64,000 nt of DNA from NCBI RefSeq assembly GCF_003259695.1, contig NZ_PZJH01000001.1, forward strand, positions 1,116,001-1,180,000, written 5' to 3'. The position numbers were made by a program, and so were the translations under genes. The notes beneath the pieces were generated by a model. The model searched no databases, was not told where the DNA came from, and saw only the letters and a program-made list of their open reading frames with translations. Source of the DNA: Macrococcus epidermidis (GTDB lineage Bacteria > Bacillota > Bacilli > Staphylococcales > Staphylococcaceae). The number at the start of each line of letters is the position of its first letter. The first letter of the stretch is position 1. Of the stretch, positions 1 to 8,431 are shown piece by piece.

Positions 1-458
1 ATCATCGCAATAATTGTTACCATATATGTTGTACTATCGATTAATGTCAAAATACCAAAACCAACTGTTTGACGAATGGCACTTAAATCATTTGTAGCCT
101 TTGCCATAAGGTCACCAGTTCTATTCTTTTCGTAAAAACTCGGACTCATCGTTAAAAACTTTGCCATAATTTTCTTGCGCATAATACTTTCTAGCAATTG
201 TGAACCATTAAACAAAAGATATCGCCATAAGTAATTGATTAAATAACTCAACACTAGCGTTACAGTAAATACGATTAATATCCAGTTAAAAGTATCTTGT
301 GTTAACGTTTTTAAATTGACGTAATCAATCGTTTTTCCAATTAGCCAAGGCGGAATAATCTCTGTAACATTCGCACAAAGGAGTAAGATTACCGCAAAAA
401 CATATCTCTTTTTTTCCTGCTTGAAAAACCATCCTAACTTAAATAAAACATCTAACAT
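1..458 (-). CDS. ABC exporter half-transporter, BmrC/YheI-like (N-terminal part, runs off the window)
   Basis: The first about 152 residues of a membrane protein are visible; the rest lies outside the window. The reading begins MLDVLFKLGWFFKQEKKRY, continues with two to three hydrophobic segments and reaches the part of the transmembrane domain containing 'YEKNRTGDLMAKATNDLSAI', typical of type IV (exporter) ABC half-transporters. The ATP-binding domain is not in view. An AAGGAG motif sits about eight bases before the ATG. The gene has its own promoter, leader peptide and terminator upstream, the same arrangement as the Bacillus subtilis bmrBCD multidrug exporter operon, so I infer a BmrC/YheI-type subunit of a heterodimeric drug exporter. 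The substrate cannot be told from sequence. Confidence 0.8.
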   Translation of the reverse strand, partial: MLDVLFKLGWFFKQEKKRYVFAVILLLCANVTEIIPPWLIGKTIDYVNLKTLTQDTFNWILIVFTVTLVLSYLINYLWRYLLFNGSQLLESIMRKKIMAKFLTMSPSFYEKNRTGDLMAKATNDLSAIRQTVGFGILTLIDSTTYMVTIIAM

Positions 459-482
459 GTGTCACACTCCTTGTTCACTCAT

Positions 483-516
483 AAAAAAATACACATACTC
501 AAATGATGAGCATGTG
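483..516 (-). terminator. Intrinsic terminator (attenuator) before the ABC exporter gene
   Basis: A 10-bp stem (492-501 with 507-516, one A-C mismatch) with a 5-nt loop is followed on the minus strand by a run of T. It lies after the leader peptide and only about 25 bases before the ABC exporter start codon. A second 6-bp hairpin (529-534/540-545) precedes it. The position fits transcription attenuation of the exporter gene. Confidence 0.8.
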
Positions 517-596
517 CACATTTTTAGAGTGGGATTAACTCCCACAGACAATCAAAAAAATACATAATCATTTCCATATTAATATCGTCGAAAAGA

Positions 597-680
597 TTAT
601 AGCGTTATTTTTGATTCGTATGCAGGAGGAAAATATAAAATTGTTGATAAATAAACATACTGTCGTCTAACGTTGTTCAT
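597..680 (-). CDS. Leader peptide (27 residues) upstream of the ABC exporter
   Basis: A 27-codon ORF starts at 680 and stops at 597. Its product is MNNVRRQYVYLS followed by TILYFPPAYESKITL. The Shine-Dalgarno AAAGGAGG stands nine bases before the ATG and is stronger than that of most genes here. A good promoter lies just upstream, and two hairpins with a T-run follow before the exporter gene. In B. subtilis the bmrCD exporter is controlled by translation of the BmrB leader peptide. I see no clear sequence likeness to BmrB, so the shared role is inferred from layout. The FPP codons (17-19) coincide with a segment complementary to the peptide's own ribosome binding site. Confidence 0.75.
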   Translation of the reverse strand: MNNVRRQYVYLSTILYFPPAYESKITL

Positions 681-694
681 TGTATTTTCCTCCT
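624..694 (-). promoter_or_regulatory. 12-bp inverted repeat pairing the leader peptide's ribosome binding site with its own codons
   Basis: Positions 683-694 (which hold the Shine-Dalgarno of the leader peptide) are the exact reverse complement of 624-635 (inside the leader ORF, around its Phe-Pro-Pro codons). The stem has 12 consecutive pairs and a 47-nt loop. Folding would hide the ribosome binding site; a ribosome translating the leader would open it. This suggests a switch acting before the downstream terminator. Confidence 0.7.
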
Positions 695-713
695 TTCTTT
701 ATTAGTTGTTTTA

Positions 714-742
714 ATCATAAATTAATCTTCTGAAAATTTCAA
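714..742 (-). promoter_or_regulatory. Sigma-A promoter of the leader peptide / ABC exporter transcript
   Basis: TTGAAA (737-742) and TATGAT (714-719) are separated by exactly 17 bases. The predicted start site, near 707, lies about 27 bases before the leader peptide ATG. Confidence 0.75.
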
Positions 743-799
743 TAGTTCATACAAATAAATTTCGCTTTACGAACAAAATTAACAATAAATTTACAAAAT

Positions 800-1162
800 C
801 TAATAATCTGCCTGATAGAATATATCATATTTCTTCCGGTCAACCTGTAACAAACGCTTTAAATCTTTATATAGCTGATCGATATATTCAAAGTAAATAT
901 AGCCATAGTCATAACTCCCAAAAAATGGTCCGTAATACACCGGTAAAGCTTTAGGTGCAACATTAGCATTCATTCGTATGGCATTGACCTTAAACATGAG
1001 ATTCGTCAGATCATCCTCTGCAATCTCAATACTACATGGATTATCCAGGTTATATTTGATATCAAAGTATCCGTGTAACGCGTTAAATTTTCTAAAATAA
1101 GAGAATTCAATCATTTCTTCAGTAGATTTATCTTTTAAGTAGATATACATATCCAGACCCAT
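800..1162 (-). CDS. Hypothetical protein of 120 residues downstream of radC
   Basis: I do not recognise a family with certainty. The soluble protein begins MGLDMYIYLKDKSTEEM, an opening seen in many small phage and Firmicute proteins of unknown function, and is rich in Tyr and Phe, with a 'YYGPFFGSYDYGYIYFEYI' segment. There are no membrane segments or catalytic motifs that I can name. Its ATG overlaps the radC stop codon, so it is probably the last gene of the comC-radC transcript. A Shine-Dalgarno AAAGGGG lies at a slightly long distance from the ATG. No function is assigned. Confidence 0.7.
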   Translation of the reverse strand: MGLDMYIYLKDKSTEEMIEFSYFRKFNALHGYFDIKYNLDNPCSIEIAEDDLTNLMFKVNAIRMNANVAPKALPVYYGPFFGSYDYGYIYFEYIDQLYKDLKRLLQVDRKKYDIFYQADY

Positions 1163-1833
1163 TATAATTGTCCCCTTTCTTTAATACTGACAAAAGTGCC
1201 ATCTCCGATAATAATATGATCCAGTAAATCAATGCCGACGAGTTCTCCGACACTTACGAGTCTTCGTGTCGCTTCAATATCTTCATAACTCGGTTCTGCA
1301 CAACCTGATGGATGATTATGAACTGCAATGATATTCGCCGCACTTCTTTTAATGGCTTCTCGAAATATTTCACGCGGATGAACGATGGATGCATTTAATG
1401 ATCCGATAAAGATTGTATGCTCATGTATGACGTAATTCTTTGTATTTAACATCAATACTATAAAATGCTCCTGAGTAAAATATCGCATGCGTTCCATCAA
1501 TAAATCTGCTACACATTGAGGTGAGTTAATCTTAATCCTCTGTTCCAGAGAATGTGTATGCATACGCTGTGCCAGTTCTATTACTGCAAGCATTGTTGCT
1601 GCTTTTTTGTCACCGATACCTTTAACTTGTGTCAGTTCCTGCAAAGTTAAATATCTCAAATCCTTAATATTATCTACTTGATTCAATAAATTTTCTGAAA
1701 CTTGGTAAACAGATTCATCGCGTACACCAGTGCCGATAATCAATGATAACAGTTCCTGGTTTGTTAACTTATCGGCACCATAGATCATTAGTCGTTCTCT
1801 TGGTTTATCGATATCTAATGGAATATCAATCAT
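1162..1833 (-). CDS. radC: RadC-family DNA repair-associated protein (JAB1/MPN+ domain)
   Basis: 223 residues, the normal family length. The N-terminal half has a helix-hairpin-helix-like region (LTQVKGIGDKKAATMLA, about residues 65-80). The C-terminal half is the metalloprotease-like JAB1/MPN+ domain with the signature AVHNHPSGCAEPSYED (about residues 169-184) and a later DHIIIGDG. Despite its name the biochemical role of RadC is uncertain: the MPN+ residues suggest a zinc hydrolase, but a repair function has not been firmly shown. It starts in a TGATG overlap with the end of comC, preceded by GGAGG, which places both in one transcript as in Bacillus. Confidence 0.93.
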   Translation of the reverse strand: MIDIPLDIDKPRERLMIYGADKLTNQELLSLIIGTGVRDESVYQVSENLLNQVDNIKDLRYLTLQELTQVKGIGDKKAATMLAVIELAQRMHTHSLEQRIKINSPQCVADLLMERMRYFTQEHFIVLMLNTKNYVIHEHTIFIGSLNASIVHPREIFREAIKRSAANIIAVHNHPSGCAEPSYEDIEATRRLVSVGELVGIDLLDHIIIGDGTFVSIKERGQL

Positions 1834-2660
1834 CAGACAAATCCTCCAAAGTACAATATTTTGATTTGTTCATATAATAGGAGTACTACAAAAAATGATG
1901 TCGTTATAAAAGGGATAAGTGGTACTTTTTTAAGCCCAGTTTTATAACTTAAAAAGATGATACAACTAAGACCACCTATTAAATATGTTATAAAAAATAA
2001 CGCTATAAAAAATGGAATGGGCAAGAATAGAAGAAGTATTGAAAATAATTTAATATCTCCATAACCAATACACTTTGAGAGAAAGAAAAATAAATGAAGT
2101 AGTATAAAAATTAGTAGTTTAAATAGAAAGACTTCATAGGAAAAATATATTTGATAGATTAACATGTCTTTTAGATTAATCAGCATTAGCGTTATAAATA
2201 ATAAAATTAGCATTATATTAGGTATTTTTAAATGTTCAGTATCATATATTGATAATGGAATAAGCATGATTGCGATTGTAGCTAATAAATCAATATTGAA
2301 TTGCTGATTCAAACTTAAATGAACAAGCGCCAAACCAGTTAATATTTCGCAAATTAAATATTTACTAGATAATTTACAATTGCAATATCTGCACCTACCC
2401 CTATTCAATAAGAATGAATATACCGGTATTAAATCCATCCATGCAAGATTGTGATGACATTGGTCACACCTTGATTTCCGACACATACAATCCGTTTCAT
2501 AAGTCAGACAAAGCATAAATGAACCAATGCATGACCCTAAAATAAACCAGATGATTATATAAAACTTGTATCCACTTTCTTCTCCTCCTTTAATAAATGT
2601 CACGACTAATATAAAACAAAAATAAATTGTTGTAAAAATGCAGCAATTTAATAATTGCAT
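1833..2660 (-). CDS. comC: Prepilin peptidase ComC (type IV leader peptidase); start uncertain
   Basis: Membrane aspartyl protease that would process the ComG pseudopilins of the DNA-uptake system. Visible features are LGSCIGSF near the start, the paired CxxC cytoplasmic motif (CDQCHHNLAW and CRYCNCKLS), several hydrophobic segments, and both catalytic Asp motifs, YDTEHLKIPN and GYGDIKLF. The ATG at 2660 has no ribosome binding site. A perfect one (AAAGGAGG at 2583-2590) points to a GTG at 2575, but that GTG is one base out of frame and reads only six codons. Either the gene has lost one base in a short T-run near 2561-2564, or an unusual start is used. The product may therefore not be made normally. 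Confidence 0.8.
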   Translation of the reverse strand: MQLLNCCIFTTIYFCFILVVTFIKGGEESGYKFYIIIWFILGSCIGSFMLCLTYETDCMCRKSRCDQCHHNLAWMDLIPVYSFLLNRGRCRYCNCKLSSKYLICEILTGLALVHLSLNQQFNIDLLATIAIMLIPLSIYDTEHLKIPNIMLILLFITLMLINLKDMLIYQIYFSYEVFLFKLLIFILLHLFFFLSKCIGYGDIKLFSILLLFLPIPFFIALFFITYLIGGLSCIIFLSYKTGLKKVPLIPFITTSFFVVLLLYEQIKILYFGGFV

Positions 2661-2689
2661 TAAAATTTATACGAATAATAAAATAAATA

Positions 2690-2742
2690 GCTTCAAAATC
2701 AATATTCTGCAGAAAATAATTACAGAATTTTAATTTTGAAGC
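2690..2742 (-). terminator. Long symmetric hairpin between the YfcC-family gene and comC
   Basis: Ten outer pairs (2690-2699/2733-2742) and six inner pairs (ATTCTG/CAGAAT) form a long stem right after the carrier gene. The downstream T-run is poor, so it may be a weak terminator of the carrier gene or an mRNA-stabilising hairpin. Confidence 0.5.
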
Positions 2743-2753
2743 AAATATTAATA

Positions 2754-4139
2754 CTAGAAAAAATAAGTATATACAATTAAACTTGACAGACAAATTACAG
2801 CCCAGATCAAGGAAATCTTCCAGACAAATTTTAACCATTTTGAATACGGAATACCCGCTACTGCAAGTAATCCCATCAAAGAAGCAGATGTCGGGATGAT
2901 GTTGTTACTGATTGCATCACCATATTGGAAAGCAAGTACAGCAACTTGTCGGTTAATCCCTAGTAAATCACTGATTGGTACCATAATTGGCATAGTAGTC
3001 ATTGCTTGACCTGATCCAGAAGGAATAAAGAAATTTAATACTAACTGTGTTATGAACATCGCTATGACTGAAAATGCTGTCGGAAGATGATCAATAAAAT
3101 CAGTCATATAGAATACGATGGTATCGATTATTTTTCCTGACGTTAGAACAACGACAATCGCTTTTGCAAATCCTACGATAATTGCACCGAATAAAATATC
3201 TTTCATCCCTTCAAGTAATGCATCAAATGTACCGTTTAAGCCTAACCCTCCGATGAGGCCAGCAACGATTCCCATCAATAAGAAGTTTGCACTCATTTGT
3301 GACAAGAACCATTCATATTTAAAAATACCATATACATTAATAATAATCGTTATTGTCAGCAATATTAATATGATCGCATGTCGCTTTCTAAATGAATCAA
3401 ATTTAGTATTTAAAACATCCTCACTCATTGTACTACGTGCTTCAACATTAATATGATTTAACAAACTTTTTCCTGGATCATTTTTTACTTTTCTTGCATA
3501 TAACATCACATATGCAATCCCAGATATAAGGACAAGTAAATATACTACTGTTCTAAAACCCCAACCAGAAAATAATTTTACTTCTGCTATCTTCTGTGCG
3601 ATTCCTACTGTGAAAGGGTTTATCATGCCTCCCAGGAATCCAATCCCTGCACCAAGTGCAATCATACTTGCTCCCACCATCGCATCATAACCAAGCGCTG
3701 TAGCAAGTGCGATTCCTATCGGTACAAAAATTATCGTTTCTTCACTCAGCCCAATTGAAAATCCTAATATACTAAAAATAATCATAGTTATTGGAATCAA
3801 CCATTTACCATTTTTTCCAATTCGGTTCATCAAAGAATTAACACCTGTTGTAATAGCATCTGTGCGATGAATAACACCAAATGCGCCTCCGACGATAAAG
3901 ATGTAAAAAATAATTTCCGCGCCTTCAATCAATCCTTGTGGAACAGCTCTAAATATCTCGATTGGCTGTGCTGGAGATTGTGCCACTTCATGATATGACC
4001 CATTTACGACAATATTTTGTTTATCTACGACTTTTCTATCAAATTCACCTGCAGGTATAATATATGTCAGTACTGCAGCGACACAGACAATCAATAGTAA
4101 TAAAAAATATGTATGGGGCATTTTCAACTTTTTTTCCAT
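2754..4139 (-). CDS. YfcC-family membrane carrier
   Basis: About 461 residues with roughly a dozen hydrophobic segments. After the short cytoplasmic start MEKKLKMPHTYF the protein has PAGEFDR, LGFSIGLSEETIIFVPIG and FFIPSGSGQAMTTMPIMVPI, motifs of the YfcC group of the DcuC/ion-transporter superfamily. Members are annotated as basic amino acid or C4-dicarboxylate carriers, but substrates are mostly untested. I chose the ATG at 4139 because AAAGGAGG stands nine bases before it; an upstream extension of 17 residues lacks such a site. A folC terminator lies just upstream, so this gene is probably transcribed on its own. Confidence 0.85.
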   Translation of the reverse strand: MEKKLKMPHTYFLLLLIVCVAAVLTYIIPAGEFDRKVVDKQNIVVNGSYHEVAQSPAQPIEIFRAVPQGLIEGAEIIFYIFIVGGAFGVIHRTDAITTGVNSLMNRIGKNGKWLIPITMIIFSILGFSIGLSEETIIFVPIGIALATALGYDAMVGASMIALGAGIGFLGGMINPFTVGIAQKIAEVKLFSGWGFRTVVYLLVLISGIAYVMLYARKVKNDPGKSLLNHINVEARSTMSEDVLNTKFDSFRKRHAIILILLTITIIINVYGIFKYEWFLSQMSANFLLMGIVAGLIGGLGLNGTFDALLEGMKDILFGAIIVGFAKAIVVVLTSGKIIDTIVFYMTDFIDHLPTAFSVIAMFITQLVLNFFIPSGSGQAMTTMPIMVPISDLLGINRQVAVLAFQYGDAISNNIIPTSASLMGLLAVAGIPYSKWLKFVWKISLIWAVICLSSLIVYTYFF

Positions 4140-4190
4140 ATAAATTCCTCCTTTAGAATACCATTCCCTAATTTTCTGAAATTTCTGCAT

Positions 4191-4224
4191 AAAAAAACAA
4201 AGAATCTATAAATAGACGCTTTGT
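4191..4224 (-). terminator. Terminator of the valS-folC operon
   Basis: The stem ACAAAG/CTTTGT encloses an inner TCTA/TAGA helix and is followed by seven T on the minus strand, 15 bases after the folC stop codon. Confidence 0.85.
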
Positions 4225-4238
4225 CAAAAATATATTGA

Positions 4239-5501
4239 TTATTTTTTTAATTTATCTTTTACCGCACTGATAAAATATAAACTTCCTGTAACAAGCAATA
4301 AGTCTCCATCGTACGATTTAATAAAATCTGCATAGTCTTTAATTTTAACTTTCTTTTCATGCTCTACATTCTCATATATTGTATCAACCGGTAATGCTTT
4401 CGGGAAATCAAATGCTGTCACGTAAAATGTATCGGCAATTGATTCCAGAGCTTTTAGCATCTTGCCGATTGGTTTCCCATCAATTGCTGAGAATAACACA
4501 TCGATACGTCGATCAGGATAATATGTTTTCATAGTATCTACTAATACATCAATAGATTCTTTGTTATGCGCTCCATCAAGAATAATCGTTGGATTCTCCT
4601 GAACAGTCTCAATGCGACCAGTCCATGTAGTGTTTTCAATCGCATCGATCATTTTATTGAAATTAAGCATAATCATTCCACGATCAAACATCTCTAATAA
4701 TGTCGCAATCGCAAGTGAAGCATTTTCCTGTTGATGCGTACCGATCATCTTCAGCTCGATATTTTCTAGTTCATAGTCTTTATATCTGAACGTAAATTCC
4801 TTACCGTTTGAAATACATTGAATATCACGATCCAGCTTTATACCTTTTACGTGCTTTTCTTCGACGACTGAATTTAAATATGCCTTTGCTTCATCGTTTT
4901 TGACAGCATAGACGAAAGGCACGCCAGCCTTAATTACACCAGATTTTTCTTTCGCAATATCCAGATAAGAATCTCCGATAATATTAGTATGATCCAAACC
5001 GATACTTGTTAAGATGGTCATGATAGGCATGAACACGTTGGTCGAGTCATTCTTAGCGCCAAGACCCGCTTCTACGATTACAAAATCAACCGGATGAACC
5101 TGACCAAAATACACAAACATCATCATCGTTATGATTTCAAATTCCGTAGCGACTCCTAAATCAGTTTCGGCGTCAAGCATCTCACTCACCGGTTTTACGA
5201 TACTTACCAGTTCAACGATTTCATCATTCGTAATCGGCAAACCATTAAGACTGATACGTTCATTGAAAGTTTCTATATAAGGTGATGTAAAAGTTCCTAC
5301 CGAATAGTTATTTTCAATTAATGCATTCTTTAAATAACTTACGGTTGAACCTTTACCATTTGTACCTACTACATGAATCCCATTAATATTTCTCTCTGGA
5401 TGATCTAATCGGTCAAGCATCCATTCCATACGTTTAATGCCCGGCTTAATACCAAATTTATAACGTTCATGGATCCAATATAAGCTCTCTAAATAATTCA
5501 T
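4239..5501 (-). CDS. folC: Folylpolyglutamate synthase / dihydrofolate synthase
   Basis: 420 residues, usual length. It adds glutamate to dihydropteroate or tetrahydrofolate with ATP, in the cytoplasm. The P-loop GTNGKGSTVSYL is at about residues 47-58. SPYIETFNERI, the lysine-carbamylation region VIVEAGLGAKNDSTN and LDGAHNKESID of the C-terminal ligase domain follow in the expected order. The start codon lies four bases after the valS stop, with a GGAAG site inside the valS end, so it is co-transcribed and probably translationally coupled to valS, as in other Firmicutes. A terminator follows. Confidence 0.95.
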   Translation of the reverse strand: MNYLESLYWIHERYKFGIKPGIKRMEWMLDRLDHPERNINGIHVVGTNGKGSTVSYLKNALIENNYSVGTFTSPYIETFNERISLNGLPITNDEIVELVSIVKPVSEMLDAETDLGVATEFEIITMMMFVYFGQVHPVDFVIVEAGLGAKNDSTNVFMPIMTILTSIGLDHTNIIGDSYLDIAKEKSGVIKAGVPFVYAVKNDEAKAYLNSVVEEKHVKGIKLDRDIQCISNGKEFTFRYKDYELENIELKMIGTHQQENASLAIATLLEMFDRGMIMLNFNKMIDAIENTTWTGRIETVQENPTIILDGAHNKESIDVLVDTMKTYYPDRRIDVLFSAIDGKPIGKMLKALESIADTFYVTAFDFPKALPVDTIYENVEHEKKVKIKDYADFIKSYDGDLLLVTGSLYFISAVKDKLKK

Positions 5502-5505
5502 ATGA

Positions 5506-8133
5506 TTACTTCCTGTTCAATTGATTTAATCGTGCTTGAACACTTTCATATTTTTCTGTATAAAGTGCTTGTTTTTCTTTTTCTTCATTTATTATTTTCT
5601 CAGGTGCTTTAGATACGAACTTTTCATTACTTAACTTTTTATTTACACGGTCTAACTCTGAAGCCCATTTCTTTAACTCTTTTTCTAATCGTTCAATTTC
5701 TTTGTCCATGTCAATTAAACCTTCTAATGGTAAGATAACCAATCCACCTGTTACAGCTGTAGTCATCACTTCTTCAGGCATATCAACTTCAGTACTGATT
5801 GTTAATTCACTTGGATTACAGAAACGCTCGATAAAAGGTCTTTCTGTTTCAAGGCGTTCAGTCGTTGCCTGATGATTCGTCTTAATCATCATCGGAATCT
5901 GCTTACTCATTGGCGTATTCACTTCATTACGTGTATTTCTCACGGCACGAATGATTTCCATAAGCTGTTCCATAGATTTCTTACTTTCAATATTCGAAAG
6001 CTCAGGACGCACTTCCGGCCAGCTCGCTGTAACGATCGAATCACCTTCAACCGGTAAGTTCTGCCAGATGCTTTCTGTAACGAAAGGCATAAAAGGATGC
6101 ATCATTCGCATAATTGAATCTAACGTATATGCTAAAATTGAACGCGTCATTTGTTTTGCTTCTTCATCTTCACCGTTCATCGGTATTTTACTCATTTCAA
6201 TATACCAGTCACAGAATTCGTCCCAGATGAAATTATATAGTACTCGACCAACTTCACCAAATTCATACTTATCTGCTAAACGTGTTACTTCTTCTATCGT
6301 TTCATTTAGACGTGTTAAAATCCATTCATCAGCAAGTGATTTTTTTCCATCTAATTTAATATCGCTCGCTTTAAAATCTTCTCCGATGTTCATAATACTG
6401 AATCGAGAAGCATTCCATATTTTATTGATAAAGTTCCATGTTGCTTCAATCTTTTCTGTAGAATAACGTAAATCCTGACCAGGAGTTGATCCCGTTGCTA
6501 AGAAGTAGCGTAAGCTATCAGCACCATATTGTTCAATAACGTCCATCGGATCTACACCGTTACCTAATGATTTACTCATTTTACGGCCATCTTCGGCACG
6601 CACCAGTCCATGAATCAATACTTCATTAAAAGGTTTCGTCTCTGTAAATTCAATACCCTGGAAGATCATACGAGCAACCCAGAAGAAGATAATATCATAT
6701 CCTGTAACAAGCACATTTGTCGGATAGAAACGTTTGAAATCTTCTGCATCCACATTTGGCCAGCCAAGCGTAGAGAAAGGCCATAGTGCACTTGAGAACC
6801 AAGTATCTAGAACATCTTCATCCTGTGTCCAGTTTTCACTATCAACAGGTGCTTCTTTACCTACGTATAATTCTCCTGTTTCATTGTGATACCATGCAGG
6901 AATTTGATGTCCCCACCATAACTGACGTGATATACACCAATCATGGATACCTTCCATCCAGCGATTAAATGTGCCTTCAAAACGTGGCGGAACAAATTCA
7001 ATTTTTTCATCAGTCTTTTGAAAATCTAATGATTGCTCTGCTAAAGGAGCCATTTTTACGAACCATTGTTTTGAAAGATAAGGTTCTACAATCGCGCCGC
7101 TTCTTTCACTATGACCAACCTGATGCATATGTTTCTCAATTTTAATCATCAGACCAGCATCCTGTAAGTCTTGCACAAGCGCCTTACGACATTCAAAGCG
7201 GTCCATACCAGCATATTTACCAGCTAATTCGTTCATCGTACCGTCTTCATTCATTACATTGATGCGTTCTAGATTATGACGATTACCGATTTCAAAGTCA
7301 TTTGGATCATGCGCTGGAGTAACTTTCATTGCACCACTACCAAAATCCATCTCTACATAATCATCACCTAAAATAGGTAACTCACGTTCAACGATTGGCA
7401 AGATAACTGTTTTACCGATTACATCTTTATATCGTTCATCTTCTGGATGTACAACAACAGCAGTATCACCTAGTAATGTTTCAGGACGTGTTGTTGCAAT
7501 TTCAATAAATCCTTCACCTTCTGCATATGGATATTTAATATGATAGAATGCGCCTTCAACTTCCTCATGTATAACTTCGATATCACTTAATGCAGTTCGC
7601 GCTGCTGGATCCCAGTTAATAATACGCTCGCCACGGTAAATTAAACCTTTATCATACATTTTAACGAATACTTCTTTAACCGCTTCACTTAATCCTTCAT
7701 CTAGGGTGAATCGTTCACGAGAATAATCTAGCCCTAAGCCAAGTTTCGCCCATTGGTCACGAATAAAACCTGCATATTCTTCTTTCCAATCCATCGTATG
7801 TTCTAAAAATTTTGTACGACCAATATCATGACGTGAAATACCTTCTTCACGTAACTTCGCTTCAACTTTGGCTTGTGTCGCAATACCGGCATGATCCATC
7901 CCAGGTAAGTATAATGTGTTATAACCTTGCATGCGTTTTATACGCGTAATAATATCTTGTAAAGTTGTATCCCATGCATGTCCAATATGCAATTTACCAG
8001 TAACATTCGGTGGCGGAATCACTATAGTAAATGGCTTCTTATGATCGTCCTCTGTCGCTTTAAATAAACCTTTATCTAACCATTCCTGGTAACGTCCTTG
8101 CTCTACTTGTTGTGGATTGTATTTTGTATCCAT
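5506..8133 (-). CDS. valS: Valyl-tRNA synthetase
   Basis: 875 residues, standard for class Ia Val[18 protein letters not shown] carries the HIGH motif (about residues 45-60). The editing domain ([19 protein letters not shown]) follows, then [11 protein letters not shown] with the KMSKS motif, the anticodon-binding helical domain and a C-terminal coiled coil ([18 protein letters not shown]). The frame is open a further 36 codons upstream, but those lie in the T-box leader; the ATG at 8133 has GGAGG seven bases before it. Transcription is controlled by the upstream T-box, so expression should rise when uncharged tRNA-Val accumulates. It is co-transcribed with folC. Confidence 0.97.
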   Translation of the reverse strand: MDTKYNPQQVEQGRYQEWLDKGLFKATEDDHKKPFTIVIPPPNVTGKLHIGHAWDTTLQDIITRIKRMQGYNTLYLPGMDHAGIATQAKVEAKLREEGISRHDIGRTKFLEHTMDWKEEYAGFIRDQWAKLGLGLDYSRERFTLDEGLSEAVKEVFVKMYDKGLIYRGERIINWDPAARTALSDIEVIHEEVEGAFYHIKYPYAEGEGFIEIATTRPETLLGDTAVVVHPEDERYKDVIGKTVILPIVERELPILGDDYVEMDFGSGAMKVTPAHDPNDFEIGNRHNLERINVMNEDGTMNELAGKYAGMDRFECRKALVQDLQDAGLMIKIEKHMHQVGHSERSGAIVEPYLSKQWFVKMAPLAEQSLDFQKTDEKIEFVPPRFEGTFNRWMEGIHDWCISRQLWWGHQIPAWYHNETGELYVGKEAPVDSENWTQDEDVLDTWFSSALWPFSTLGWPNVDAEDFKRFYPTNVLVTGYDIIFFWVARMIFQGIEFTETKPFNEVLIHGLVRAEDGRKMSKSLGNGVDPMDVIEQYGADSLRYFLATGSTPGQDLRYSTEKIEATWNFINKIWNASRFSIMNIGEDFKASDIKLDGKKSLADEWILTRLNETIEEVTRLADKYEFGEVGRVLYNFIWDEFCDWYIEMSKIPMNGEDEEAKQMTRSILAYTLDSIMRMMHPFMPFVTESIWQNLPVEGDSIVTASWPEVRPELSNIESKKSMEQLMEIIRAVRNTRNEVNTPMSKQIPMMIKTNHQATTERLETERPFIERFCNPSELTISTEVDMPEEVMTTAVTGGLVILPLEGLIDMDKEIERLEKELKKWASELDRVNKKLSNEKFVSKAPEKIINEEKEKQALYTEKYESVQARLNQLNRK

Positions 8134-8165
8134 AGTCATTCCTCCAATATTAATATTCCAAAATT

Positions 8166-8396
8166 TCCTGCAAAAAAATCCCGTCCTATAACAATAGGAC
8201 GGGATAACCGTGGTACCACCTAAATTCAGCTTACGCTGCACTCATTTCGATTAACGCTCTCACACGTGTACTTCTACTTAGGTTCAAAGCACATTTTATG
8301 TCAGGCTACCTTCGTTAAATTTCAATATGCATTTCCACCAGCCATGCACTCTCTTTGATATCCATCTAACTACTCTTCCTGTAGGAATATTTAGTT
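8166..8396 (-). promoter_or_regulatory. T-box leader of valS (tRNA-Val sensing)
   Basis: The T-box core GGTGGTACCACGGTT is on the minus strand at 8207-8221. It is followed at once by a very strong terminator: 12-bp stem 8178-8189/8194-8205 and a run of T. Upstream lies a long structured region with a candidate specifier GTA (Val) at 8307-8309 in the context GAAGGTAGCC. The specifier choice is an inference from the pattern; the class of element is certain. Confidence 0.93.
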
Positions 8397-8402
8397 AAAC
8401 AT

Positions 8403-8431
8403 ATTGTATAAGATTATCATTTAACTGTCAA
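8403..8431 (-). promoter_or_regulatory. Promoter of the valS T-box transcript
   Basis: TTGACA (8426-8431) and TACAAT (8403-8408) with a 17-base spacer, directly before the T-box leader. The -35 box overlaps the last codons of the preceding AbrB-family gene. Confidence 0.85.

Noticed and set aside
2590-2838. 82-codon minus-strand ORF across the end of the YfcC-family gene
   Set aside because: Runs through the hairpin and another gene in a different frame; no ribosome binding site.
5951-6466. 171-codon plus-strand ORF inside valS
   Set aside because: Antisense shadow of a conserved gene; no own start signals.
8134-8241. 36-codon N-terminal extension of valS
   Set aside because: Lies entirely in the T-box terminator and core; the ATG at 8133 has the ribosome binding site.
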